The notes beneath the pieces were generated by a model, which was not told the origin of the DNA, did not search any database, and saw only the letters and a program-made list of their open reading frames with translations. Both the position numbers and the translations under genes were made by a program. A stretch of DNA of 64,000 nt from Tumebacillus flagellatus. Its GTDB lineage: Bacteria; Bacillota; Bacilli; Tumebacillales; Tumebacillaceae. Within the stretch, counting starts at the first letter, position 1, and each line of letters opens with the position of its first letter. The stretch is from positions 62,001 through 126,000 of the forward strand of contig NZ_JMIR01000007.1 in NCBI RefSeq assembly GCF_000714935.1. The letters run 5' to 3'. Shown piece after piece: positions 26,011 through 34,177 of this stretch.

Positions 26011-27777
26011 ATGAAAGCGGCAGAACACTATCTGAACTTGCGAAAAGCGTGGCCGTGGTTGCGCGAAGGAGAAGCGGCGAGTCTCACGCTGGACGAGATC
26101 GCCGGGGTGCTTGACTGCACGCGGCAGAACGCGAGGCTGGTGCTTCGGCAGATGAGCGACGCCGGGTGGGTTACTTGGATGGCGGGACGCGGGCGCGGGA
26201 ACGTGTCGAGTTTGACGTTTTGGCAGACGTCGGAGCAGTTGTTGCTTAACCTCGCGCTGTCGGCGGCGGGGCGAGGCGATGCGGCAGAGGCGTTTGAGCG
26301 GGCGGCGGAACTCGGCCCGGCGAGACAGCGGGAAGTGGTGGCGGCGTTGTCGCGGCAGCTCGGGTTTCGGCAGGAGCGGTTGAGCGAAGCGGAGCGTCCG
26401 CGCGATGTGTTGCGGACGTTTCTGTACGCGGGGTACGGGGCGCTCGATCCGGTGCGCGTGTATTACGCGAAGGAAACCAACATGGTCACGCAGATTTTTG
26501 ACACGTTGGTGCGAAGGGAGGGAGACGGGCGGATCGTGCCGCATCTCGTGCACGGCTGGGAGTCGCGGGAGGAAGGGCGCGTTTGGACGCTGTACCTGCG
26601 CAAGGGCGTGACGTTTCATCACGGGCGGGAGATGACGGCGGACGATGTGGTGTTTTCGCTGGAGCGGTTGCGGGGAGCGGAATCGCTGTACGGGCGTGTG
26701 TTCGGTGAGTTGTTCGTTGTGCGCGCTCGCGGACGATATGTGGTGGAGGCAGAGTTGCGGACGGCGGATGCGTTGTTTTTGCCGATGCTGGCGGCGCCGG
26801 CGGCTTCGATTGTGCCGAGGGAGTTCGCGGAAGTTCCGGTGGGCACGGGGCCTTTTTTCATGAAAAAAAGCGACGAGCGGCAGTTTGTGCTGGAGGCGCA
26901 TGAGGGATACTTTCTCGGGCGGCCGTTTCTCGACGCGTACGAAACGTGGATCGTCCCGCCGGAACAGGTGAAATTCGTGGACTGGTCGCAGCTTGACGTG
27001 AGCATTTACCGCACGGAGGAAGAGACCGCAGAACTCCAAGGCTGGCGGGAGAAGCCGTTGGAGAAAGCGATGGTGCAGTATCTCACGCTTCGGATAAAAA
27101 ATGAACCGCTCCGCCGCGCGGTTTGTGCCGCGCTCGATGTAGAGGAAATGGTCGCGGAGCTCGGCGGGTCGAGGGAGAAGGCGCGGTACGGGCTGTGGAG
27201 GTGCTCAAATCCTAGCGAAGGAGTCGAGCAAGGCGAGGAAAACCAAGGCATGACAACCGTGAGCGTTCCCTCCAAGGTCGAGCCAGTCCAAGGCGAACCG
27301 CCCAATCGCCCCCTGCGCCTGCTCACTTTCCGCCGCGCCGAAAACCGAGCGGATGCCCGCTGGATTCAAGCGCGGTGCGAGCGTGCCGGCATTCCGGTGG
27401 AACTGGAATTCGTCGGCGGGCGCGAGTTTTTGGAACCGGGCCGACTCGACGGCGCGGACATGATTCTCAAAGCCGACATGATCGACGAGCACGTCGAATA
27501 CTGCTTCTACCGCGCCCTGCTCGGAGACCGCAGCGTCCTCCCGCAACCCCCGCTCCCGTGGATCGCCGACGCTCTCGACGAAGCCCGCCGACAGCCCGAC
27601 CCGCAGACGAGAGCCGCCCTCCTCACCGCTCTCGACCAACGCCTCCAGACGGAAGCCCACCTGAAAATCCTCTACCATGAACGCTACACCGCTGCCTACC
27701 AACCGCACGTCCAAGGCATCACCGCCGCCGGAACGGGCTTGATCGACTTGCGAAGCCTGTGGTTTCGTGAAAGGTAA
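26011..27777 (+). CDS. SgrR-like transcriptional regulator (HTH + solute-binding domain)
   Basis: 588 residues. An N-terminal winged-helix of the SgrR_N type (LTLDEIAGVLDCTRQNARLVLRQM) is fused to an ABC-type extracellular solute-binding family 5 domain (from about 130), recognised by FHHGREMTADDVVFSLERL. No signal peptide, so it senses a ligand inside the cell, as in SgrR and Bacillus SgrR-type regulators. Likely regulates an adjacent transporter or itself; the downstream EamA gene has its own promoter and riboswitch. Very GC-rich coding sequence. Ligand unknown. Confidence 0.87.
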   Translation: MKAAEHYLNLRKAWPWLREGEAASLTLDEIAGVLDCTRQNARLVLRQMSDAGWVTWMAGRGRGNVSSLTFWQTSEQLLLNLALSAAGRGDAAEAFERAAELGPARQREVVAALSRQLGFRQERLSEAERPRDVLRTFLYAGYGALDPVRVYYAKETNMVTQIFDTLVRREGDGRIVPHLVHGWESREEGRVWTLYLRKGVTFHHGREMTADDVVFSLERLRGAESLYGRVFGELFVVRARGRYVVEAELRTADALFLPMLAAPAASIVPREFAEVPVGTGPFFMKKSDERQFVLEAHEGYFLGRPFLDAYETWIVPPEQVKFVDWSQLDVSIYRTEEETAELQGWREKPLEKAMVQYLTLRIKNEPLRRAVCAALDVEEMVAELGGSREKARYGLWRCSNPSEGVEQGEENQGMTTVSVPSKVEPVQGEPPNRPLRLLTFRRAENRADARWIQARCERAGIPVELEFVGGREFLEPGRLDGADMILKADMIDEHVEYCFYRALLGDRSVLPQPPLPWIADALDEARRQPDPQTRAALLTALDQRLQTEAHLKILYHERYTAAYQPHVQGITAAGTGLIDLRSLWFRER

Positions 27778-27788
27778 TGGCGCTTGCA

Positions 27789-27817
27789 TTGACACGCTTT
27801 CTCAATCGCGGTACGAT
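27789..27817 (+). promoter_or_regulatory. Promoter of the FMN-riboswitch transporter gene
   Basis: TTGACA (27789-27794), 17-bp spacer and TACGAT (27812-27817), just ahead of the riboswitch. Confidence 0.65.
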
Positions 27818-27837
27818 GATTTTGAATTGAATAAATA

Positions 27838-27998
27838 CCTTCGGGGCAGGGTGAAATTCCCGACCGGCGGTGATGACCCCCCGATGGGGTCTCAGCCCGC
27901 GACTCCCTTTGCACAAGTTTGTTTTTTCGTTGTGCGTGCAGAGGGACTGACTTGGTGCAACTCCAAGGCCGACGGTACAGTCCGGATGGAAGAAGGGT
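27838..27998 (+). ncRNA. FMN riboswitch (RFN element)
   Basis: All hallmark segments are present in order: CTTCGGGGCAGGGTGAAATT, CCCGACCGGCGGTGAT, AGCCCGCGA, the variable arm, GACTTGGTGCAA, CCGACGGTACAGTCCGGATG and the closing AAGAAGG. When FMN is bound this aptamer shuts expression, here through the hairpin at 28061-28097. It precedes an EamA transporter rather than rib biosynthesis genes. Confidence 0.97.
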
Positions 27999-28060
27999 AA
28001 ATGAGTCTCTTGTCACGCGCGCAAAAGCGCCGTGTCGATTGGCTTCTTTTGCTATCCATG

Positions 28061-28097
28061 AAAGCCCCTCTGCGCCCTTGCGGCGAGAGGGGCTTTT
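28061..28097 (+). terminator. Riboswitch-controlled terminator
   Basis: AAAGCCCCTCTGCGC..GCGAGAGGGGCTTTTT lies between the aptamer and the transporter start, the expected expression platform: transcription stops when FMN is plentiful. Confidence 0.85.
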
Positions 28098-28148
28098 TGT
28101 GGCAGAGGGTGTTTGTCAGTTCGAAAATTTCCCAAGGGGGTTTTTGAA

Positions 28149-29117
28149 TTGAGCAAGGCAACAACCAATGCAAGTCCGTCTCGCATGAGCGGGACGGGAG
28201 TTCTCACCGGCTGGAACGGCGTGTGGCTGATCGCGCTGGGGGCGGCGCTGTGGGGCACGGACTCCGTGCTTCGCCAACCGCTTCTCGACTTCTTGACCGC
28301 CACGCAGATCGTGCTCTTGGAGCATCTGCTGCTCGCGGTCTACGCGATCCCGGTGATGTGGATCAACCGTCGACAACTGCGCGGCCTCTCGCTCAAAGAG
28401 TGGGGCGCGATTCTGTTTATCTCATGGGGCGGCTCGGCGCTGGCGACCGTGCTGTTCACGGCGGCGTTCGGGCTAGGCAACGCCAGCGTCGTGCTCTTGC
28501 TGCAGAAATTGCAACCGGTGTTCGTCTTCCTGCTCGCCCGCGTCGTGCTGGGCGAACGTCTGACCCGCGGCTTCGGCGTGTATCTGCTGATCGCGCTGGC
28601 GGGGACGTACTTGCTGACGTTTGGCTTTGCGGTTCCCAACGGCAACCAAGGCGCCAACGAAACGCTCGCTTCCCTGTTCGCCATCGGGGCCGCCGTGCTC
28701 TGGGGCGGATCGACCGTCATGGGCCGCCTCTTGCTGAACAAGATGAGCTTTGAATCGGTCACCGCCGCCCGCTTCCTGTTTGCGCTTCCGCTGATGGCGC
28801 TGCTGGTGGGGATCAACGGCACCGAGGGCGTCAACCACATCAACATGTGGAGCAATTTCGGCACGCTGTGGGTGTTCGGCTTGATCCTCCTGCAAGCGCT
28901 GCTTCCGGGCCTGTTCTCGCTGTTGATGTACTACCGCGGGCTCTCCAAAACTCCGGCGTCCTACGCGACGCTGGCGGAACTCGCGTTTCCCGCCGCGGGC
29001 CTCACGCTGAACTGGGTCTTCCTCAAGCAAGGCTTCACGCTCGGGCAGTTTATCGGCTTCGCGGTGATCTGGGTCGTCGTGTTCCAGATCGCCCGCCTGC
29101 AAGATCGTCGTGTCTAA
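28149..29117 (+). CDS. EamA/DMT transporter under FMN riboswitch; probable riboflavin importer
   Basis: 322 residues with about ten membrane helices in two EamA repeats (GVWLIALGAALWGTDSVLRQ; SLFAIGAAVLWGGSTVMGRL). Start TTG 28149 has AAGGGGG eight bases upstream. The FMN riboswitch implies a flavin-related substrate; EamA-family riboflavin transporters (RibN, ImpX) are known elsewhere, ImpX with FMN riboswitch control. Uptake of riboflavin or a precursor is therefore the best prediction. Most Bacillota use the unrelated RibU instead. Confidence 0.87.
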   Translation: MSKATTNASPSRMSGTGVLTGWNGVWLIALGAALWGTDSVLRQPLLDFLTATQIVLLEHLLLAVYAIPVMWINRRQLRGLSLKEWGAILFISWGGSALATVLFTAAFGLGNASVVLLLQKLQPVFVFLLARVVLGERLTRGFGVYLLIALAGTYLLTFGFAVPNGNQGANETLASLFAIGAAVLWGGSTVMGRLLLNKMSFESVTAARFLFALPLMALLVGINGTEGVNHINMWSNFGTLWVFGLILLQALLPGLFSLLMYYRGLSKTPASYATLAELAFPAAGLTLNWVFLKQGFTLGQFIGFAVIWVVVFQIARLQDRRV

Positions 29118-29120
29118 TAA

Positions 29121-29147
29121 GGAACCGCCGTCGGGCGGTTTCTTTTT
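29121..29147 (+). terminator. Terminator of the EamA transporter gene
   Basis: GAACCGCCGTCGGGCGGTTTCTTTTTT right after the stop codon. Confidence 0.75.
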
Positions 29148-29159
29148 TTATGCTTGAAA

Positions 29160-29205
29160 AAAAGCCCTCGCGCGTCACGGGTCATGCGACGACGAGGGCT
29201 TTTTT
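29160..29205 (-). terminator. Terminator of the CDF transporter gene
   Basis: AAAAGCCCTCG..CGAGGGCTTTTTT; on the minus strand the stem is followed by a U-run. Confidence 0.7.
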
Positions 29206-29206
29206 C

Positions 29207-30274
29207 TTAGTGGTCGTGATGATGGTGGTGATCACCGTGATGGTGATCGTGCTCTGTGTCGGAGCAGAGCAGGGAATTTCCATGCGGATGTGCCCCGTCT
29301 TCCGTCTGGATCGTGACATGCCCGATCTTCTGGTGCGACAGGTGGTGCTCGATCTCGCGCAAGATGGACTGGCTCTCTTCGATCGTCATCGCGCCGTCGA
29401 GCACGACGTGGCAGGAGAGGGCGTTTTTGCCGCTGGTGATGCTCCAGACGTGGAGGTCGTGGACGTCATGCACGCCTTCGACAGAGCGGATGATCTCGGC
29501 GATTTGGTTCAGCGAGATGCCGTGCGGAGTGCCTTCCATCAAGATGCCGACGGTCTGCTTGACGATCTTCCAAGCGCCAAACGCGATCAGGACGGCGATC
29601 AGGACGCTGAGGATCGGGTCGACGACGTACCAGCCGGTGAAGAGGATGATCAAACCGCCGAGGATGACGCCCGCCGAAGCGGCCGCGTCGCCGAGGATGT
29701 GGAGCACGGCGCTGCGGACGTTGATGTTGTCTTCCTTGCTGAGGCCGAAGCCGAGGTACAAGTTCAGGACCAAACCGACAGAGGCGGAGATGAACATCCA
29801 CGTGCTGCCGACCGGCTCGGGGTTTTGGAAGCGGGCGTACGCTTGCCAGAGAATGATCACGGCGATGACGAGCAGGGTGGAGGCGTTGACGAACGCGGCG
29901 AGAATTCCGGCGCGGTGGTAGCCGAACGTCATTTTTTCATTGGCGGGCTTTTGCGCTTGTTGCATGGCGTACCACGACAAGCCGATCGCCGCGATGTCGG
30001 TCAGGACGTGACCGGCATCGGAGAGCAACGCCAAGCTGTGCGAAATCACCGCGCCGACGATCTCCACGACGAGGATGATCAGCGTCAGAAAGAACGCGGT
30101 CTTCATCTTGCCAATCGGGGCGTGCGTGTGGAACACGTCGGAGTGGTCGTGATCATGACCGTGACCGTGTTTATGAATGCGATCATGTTCATGACCGTGA
30201 TCATCTTTATGATGGTGACCGTCGTGATGAGGGTGATCGTGATCATGAGCACCCGGTTTATGCGTACGGGACAT
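29207..30274 (-). CDS. His-rich cation diffusion facilitator (CzcD/ZitB type)
   Basis: 355 residues from ATG 30274 (GAGGAGGA upstream). A ~45-residue His/Asp-rich N-terminal tail, six membrane helices with the HxxxD metal sites (LLSDAGHVLTDIAAIGLSWY; HILGDAAASAGVILGG), a cytoplasmic ferredoxin-like domain (VHDVHDLHVWSI) and a second His cluster (HDHHHGDHHHHHDH) at the C-terminus. It should export Zn2+ (or Co2+/Cd2+) against protons; His tails buffer metal. No regulator is adjacent. Confidence 0.95.
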   Translation of the reverse strand: MSRTHKPGAHDHDHPHHDGHHHKDDHGHEHDRIHKHGHGHDHDHSDVFHTHAPIGKMKTAFFLTLIILVVEIVGAVISHSLALLSDAGHVLTDIAAIGLSWYAMQQAQKPANEKMTFGYHRAGILAAFVNASTLLVIAVIILWQAYARFQNPEPVGSTWMFISASVGLVLNLYLGFGLSKEDNINVRSAVLHILGDAAASAGVILGGLIILFTGWYVVDPILSVLIAVLIAFGAWKIVKQTVGILMEGTPHGISLNQIAEIIRSVEGVHDVHDLHVWSITSGKNALSCHVVLDGAMTIEESQSILREIEHHLSHQKIGHVTIQTEDGAHPHGNSLLCSDTEHDHHHGDHHHHHDH

Positions 30275-30435
30275 CAGCAGTCCTCCTCGATCTACCAATA
30301 TATGAGCATCTATTCATGTATCTAAGCTTACTGTATGCCCGAGGAGAGGGTACTGTCAACAACGGGTGTTGCGAAGAATTACGAACTAAACAGGGCCGCC
30401 CCGCGACCTCCAGGCAGCCCTGTCCATTCAGACGG

Positions 30436-31425
30436 TCACCGCAGCGGAATCTCCACGTGCTCCGCCCATGTTCCGTCCTGATGCAACCGCGTCTTCACTA
30501 CAATGCGGTCGCGATACACCTCTACGAACCGCGACTCGCTCCACTCGCCGTGCGCAACCATGTACACCCCGTCCCCGCGCTTTTGCGCACCGGGCGCGGG
30601 CTTCGTCGAGAGTGCCACCGGCTCATACACCGAACCCAATCCGAAGAAGTGCACGCCGTTTTTGACGATGTGTTCCGTTTTTTCCCGCGCGCTGACATGC
30701 GAATGACCGGAAAACCACACGAGGCGCGGATGCAGCGACGCGATCCGCAGCAGCTCCCGGGTCTGCACCGCGCTCACGCCGAGATCGGTCTTGCCCACCG
30801 TCCCGTCGAGCGGCTGATGCAAAAAAACAAACGTCGGCGCATCGGGTGCGGAACGCAGCGTTTTTTTAAACCAAGCCAGTTGGGCGTCCGACAGCCAAGC
30901 CGCTTCGCCGATCTGTTTTTGTTTGACGCTGTACTGTTCGGGGGATAAAAAGATCAGATGCACCCCGCGCACCCATTTCTCATAATAGAGGCCGGGCAGG
31001 TCGAACGTGCGCCGGAACGCGTCCTTGGCCGACTCGTCGCTCCACTTCGGGTCGATCCACGTTTGATAGTATTCGTGGTTGCCCATCGTCACGTACACGG
31101 GAGTTCCGGCGTGGTCGTCGGCGATCTGGCGGGCGAGCGACATCGCCTGCGGACTTCCGGTCGTCGTCAAGTCGCCGTTGACCACCTCGAAATCGGGGTG
31201 AAAGTGACGCAAATCCCGCAGCGCATGAGCGAACTTCAACGCGCCGTCCACGTGCGGCGGCTCCCACCGCGACACCACATGCACGTCCGACATCACTCCA
31301 AAGGTGGGCAGCGGTTTTTCCGCGGGGGTGTCCTCGCGTTCCGACGAGTGCGCCGGGGACAGAGCCAAGCAGAACAGCAGGCTGATCACGATCGCGAACG
31401 TGAGCGGGAAGAGACGTTTCTTCAC
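30436..31425 (-). CDS. Secreted metallophosphoesterase
   Basis: 329 residues from GTG 31425, with AGAGGAGGG at good spacing; frames further upstream are untranslated. A signal peptide (KKRLFPLTFAIVISLLFCLALS) is followed by calcineurin-like motifs in order: GVMSDVHV (DxH), VVNGDLTTTG (GDxx), TMGNHEYY (GNHE), FLHQPL and FSGHSHVS (GHxH). It should be an extracellular or membrane-tethered metal-dependent phosphatase or phosphodiesterase. Divergent from the M24 peptidase. Substrate unknown. Confidence 0.92.
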   Translation of the reverse strand: MKKRLFPLTFAIVISLLFCLALSPAHSSEREDTPAEKPLPTFGVMSDVHVVSRWEPPHVDGALKFAHALRDLRHFHPDFEVVNGDLTTTGSPQAMSLARQIADDHAGTPVYVTMGNHEYYQTWIDPKWSDESAKDAFRRTFDLPGLYYEKWVRGVHLIFLSPEQYSVKQKQIGEAAWLSDAQLAWFKKTLRSAPDAPTFVFLHQPLDGTVGKTDLGVSAVQTRELLRIASLHPRLVWFSGHSHVSAREKTEHIVKNGVHFFGLGSVYEPVALSTKPAPGAQKRGDGVYMVAHGEWSESRFVEVYRDRIVVKTRLHQDGTWAEHVEIPLR

Positions 31426-31544
31426 ACAAAAGCCCTCCTCTGTCTGTTTCGGTCGTCCTAGTTTGCCCCGACGGGAGGAAATCCACGCTGCATATGGAAA
31501 CTTAACGTAGACACAGAACACACAGGGAAAATGGAGGCATCGAG

Positions 31545-32648
31545 ATGTCAATTTACGACGTGCGCATCTCCCGCATTCGGGAGTGGATGAAGGAACGATC
31601 GGTCGAAGTGGTGTTGGTCACTTCGCCGCCGAACGTGTTTTATTTGACCGGATTTGACTGCCACCCGCACGAGCGCTTCATGGCGCTGTGCTTGACCGCA
31701 GACGGCGGCGCGGCGCTGTTCGTGCCGACGCTGGAGAAGGAGGAAGCGGAGAAGTCCGGCTTCCCGCACATCGTCACCGTCTCCGATACAGACGACCCGA
31801 TGGCGAAAGTCCGCGAAGTCGTCGGCGACGGCCCGTTCGGGCAACTTGCCGTCGAGAAGCAGCACCTCACCGTCGCTCGCTATGAGCAACTGCAGACCGT
31901 CTTCGGCACGAATCCGTCCGTCGCGGCGGAAGACCTGCTGCTCGGCATGCGTCTGCAGAAAGACGAAGCCGAAGTCGCGATCATGAAAAAAGCAGCCGAG
32001 ATCGCCGACCGTTCCGTGGAAGCGGCCGTCCGCGCCATCGCCGTTGGCAAAACGGAAGCGGAAATCGTCGCCGTGATCGAATCGACGATGAAGTCGCTCG
32101 GCGCATCGGGTCCGTCGTTTTCCACCATCGTGCTCGCGGGGGATCGCAGCGCCCTGCCGCACGGGACGCCGGGCAACCGCAAGATCCAAGCGGGCGATTT
32201 CGTGCTGCTCGACCTCGGCGCGGTCTATGAAGGCTATTGCTCCGACATCACCCGCACGGTCGTGGTCGGCGAGCCGAGCGACGAGCAAGTGCTGATCTAC
32301 GAAGCGGTGCTGGCGGCGAACCTCGCGGGGATCGCGGCGACCAAGGCGGGTCTTCCGGCGAAAGTGGTCGACGCAGCGGCTCGTCAAACCATCGAGGGCT
32401 TCGGCTACGGCGAGTATTTCACGCACCGCGTCGGCCACGGCCTCGGCATCGAAATTCATGAATTCCCGTCGATGCACGGCAACAACGAAGCCCAACTCGT
32501 CACGGGCATGGTCTTCACGATTGAGCCGGGCATCTACGTGCCGGGATTGGGCGGCGTCCGCATCGAAGACGACGTGCTCGTCACCGCAGACGGCGTGGAG
32601 GTCCTGACCTCCTACCCGAAAGAACTGCAAATCCTGCCCGCAGAATAA
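31545..32648 (+). CDS. M24 family Xaa-Pro aminopeptidase/dipeptidase
   Basis: 367 residues. A creatinase-like N-terminal domain (to ~135) and a pita-bread catalytic domain with the five metal ligands visible: Asp in LLDLGAVYEGYCSDITRT (two), His in RVGHGLGIEIHE, Glu in FTIEPGIY and Glu in VRIEDDVLV. Removes N-terminal residues before proline or cleaves Xaa-Pro dipeptides in the cytoplasm. The YqhT/PepQ group is most similar. ATG start with GGAGG; terminator at 32652-32699. Confidence 0.94.
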   Translation: MSIYDVRISRIREWMKERSVEVVLVTSPPNVFYLTGFDCHPHERFMALCLTADGGAALFVPTLEKEEAEKSGFPHIVTVSDTDDPMAKVREVVGDGPFGQLAVEKQHLTVARYEQLQTVFGTNPSVAAEDLLLGMRLQKDEAEVAIMKKAAEIADRSVEAAVRAIAVGKTEAEIVAVIESTMKSLGASGPSFSTIVLAGDRSALPHGTPGNRKIQAGDFVLLDLGAVYEGYCSDITRTVVVGEPSDEQVLIYEAVLAANLAGIAATKAGLPAKVVDAAARQTIEGFGYGEYFTHRVGHGLGIEIHEFPSMHGNNEAQLVTGMVFTIEPGIYVPGLGGVRIEDDVLVTADGVEVLTSYPKELQILPAE

Positions 32649-32651
32649 AAA

Positions 32652-32699
32652 ATCCCCCTGCCTGCACCATGTCATGTGCGGTGCGCAGGGGGTTTTTTC
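32652..32699. terminator. Bidirectional terminator between peptidase and RodA-like gene
   Basis: AAAAATCCCCCTGC..GCAGGGGGTTTTTTC, symmetrical stem serving both convergent genes. Confidence 0.8.
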
Positions 32700-33887
32700 T
32701 TAGGAGGAAAACGACAAGCCGGCACGCTGTCCTCGAATGTTCAAGACAAGTCCGATCAGGATGAAGTTGGTCAACAGCGACGACCCGCCGTAGGAGATGA
32801 ACGGCAGCGTCACGCCCGTCATCGGCACGAGCTGCAACGACATGCCGATGTTTTCAAACACCTGACAGGTGAACATCCCGGCGATCATCGTGCAGAGATA
32901 CATGCCGGACCGGCTGGTTGCGTGTAATCCGACCGAGACGATGCGGTAGGCAAGCAACAAATAAAGCGTGACAACCAGCGACGAGCCGACAAATCCGGTC
33001 TCTTCGCCGATGACCGAATAGATGAAGTCGGTCTGTTGCTCCGGCACCCAGTCGCCTTGCGTTTGCGAGCCGTGGAACAGCCCTTTGCCGATCAATTGGC
33101 CCGAGCCGATCGCGACTTTGGCTTGGTAGACTTGAAAACCGTCTCCGGCGAGACTGTCTTCCGGGTGGATGAACGTTTCGAAGCGGCCGTATTGGTGCTC
33201 TTTGAGCACTCCTTTTTGTTTCAACGTGTCCAGCGCGTGCAGCGTCTGGTCGGGCAGCAGGAACGCGGCGGAATAGAACACGATGCAAAACCCCAACAGC
33301 GTGCCGAACAGGTACAGGAACGCCTTGCGCGGCAGGTGCACGAACAGCACCGATCCGACGGCGGAGAGGATCATCATCGTCTGACCGAGTTCCGGCTCGA
33401 TCAGGATCAAGAACAGACCGATTGCACCGTAGGCGGCCAAGCGAGCGTAGCGCTTTTGTGCGCTGAGCCGCTCCAGGTCGATCATTTCTTCCGGGGTGAG
33501 GAACTTGACGATCATCAGGACGAAGATGATCTTGAAATACTCGGAAGGCTCGATGGCAAAACCGCCGGGAAGCGCAATCCAAGCGTGCGCTCCGTTGACT
33601 TCAGGCGTGAAAAAAACGGCGATCAACAGCACGATGTTGAACCAGTACGCCCACTCGATGTTTGCCAACAGGGAGCGTAAGTTCAAGCGGGCGATCCCGA
33701 TCATCGCCAGCAGTCCGACGACGATGGCGCCCAATTGTTTGTACACGAACGTCATCGAATGACCGGGTTCAAACGCGTGGGTCGCGCTGCTGATCGTATA
33801 GAGCGAAACGCTGCAGATCATCAGCACGACCGCGATCAGCGCGTAATCAACGTGTTTCCAGCGACGGGTGAAGTTTGTCGGGTACAT
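32700..33887 (-). CDS. FtsW/RodA/SpoVE family peptidoglycan glycosyltransferase
   Basis: 395 residues with about ten membrane helices. The SEDS signature appears as QTDFIYSVIGEETGF and, at the end, GVTLPFISYGGSSLLTNFIL. Catalytic Asp-containing loop: FHGSQTQGDWVPEQQTDFIY. The family polymerises lipid II into glycan strands with a partner class B PBP. EPSEYFKIIFVLMIVKFLT resembles RodA. There is no adjacent PBP or cell-division operon, so which subfamily (elongation or sporulation) is not settled. Start ATG with AAGGAG. Confidence 0.9.
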   Translation of the reverse strand: MYPTNFTRRWKHVDYALIAVVLMICSVSLYTISSATHAFEPGHSMTFVYKQLGAIVVGLLAMIGIARLNLRSLLANIEWAYWFNIVLLIAVFFTPEVNGAHAWIALPGGFAIEPSEYFKIIFVLMIVKFLTPEEMIDLERLSAQKRYARLAAYGAIGLFLILIEPELGQTMMILSAVGSVLFVHLPRKAFLYLFGTLLGFCIVFYSAAFLLPDQTLHALDTLKQKGVLKEHQYGRFETFIHPEDSLAGDGFQVYQAKVAIGSGQLIGKGLFHGSQTQGDWVPEQQTDFIYSVIGEETGFVGSSLVVTLYLLLAYRIVSVGLHATSRSGMYLCTMIAGMFTCQVFENIGMSLQLVPMTGVTLPFISYGGSSLLTNFILIGLVLNIRGQRAGLSFSS

Positions 33888-34036
33888 AGAGACTCCTTCG
33901 GTTCAAATCAAGATTGAGTACGGGTGCTTGCGAGTCAGGACTTTGTCCCAAACCCCTCTCTACTTTCGTCATCTTACACCCACTGAAAGGATTATTCAAT
34001 CGGAATCTTTACGAAAATCTTGTGTCAGAAGGGTAG

Positions 34037-34083
34037 AAAAAAAGCCCTTGCCCACGCAGATGCGCGGAGCGAGGGTTTCTTCT
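34037..34083. terminator. Hairpin between RodA-like and LTD genes
   Basis: AAAAAAAGCCCTTGC..GCGAGGGTTTCTTC. The rest of 33888-34127 holds no gene that I can recognise. Confidence 0.5.
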
Positions 34084-34127
34084 TGGCGGTCGTGTATCCG
34101 ATGACTGATGATAGAGAATCGATAAAA

Positions 34128-34158
34128 AAGAACCTGCCGCCGGATGACGGTCAGGTTC
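34128..34158 (-). terminator. Terminator of the lamin-tail protein gene
   Basis: AAGAACCTGACCGTCATCCGGCGGCAGGTTCTTTT on the minus strand. Confidence 0.7.
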
Positions 34159-34177
34159 TTCGGGGGTTGCGTTGGAA

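Noticed and set aside
27696-28303. Minus-strand frames across the FMN riboswitch
   Set aside because: They translate the riboswitch and its terminator backwards; no starts or families.
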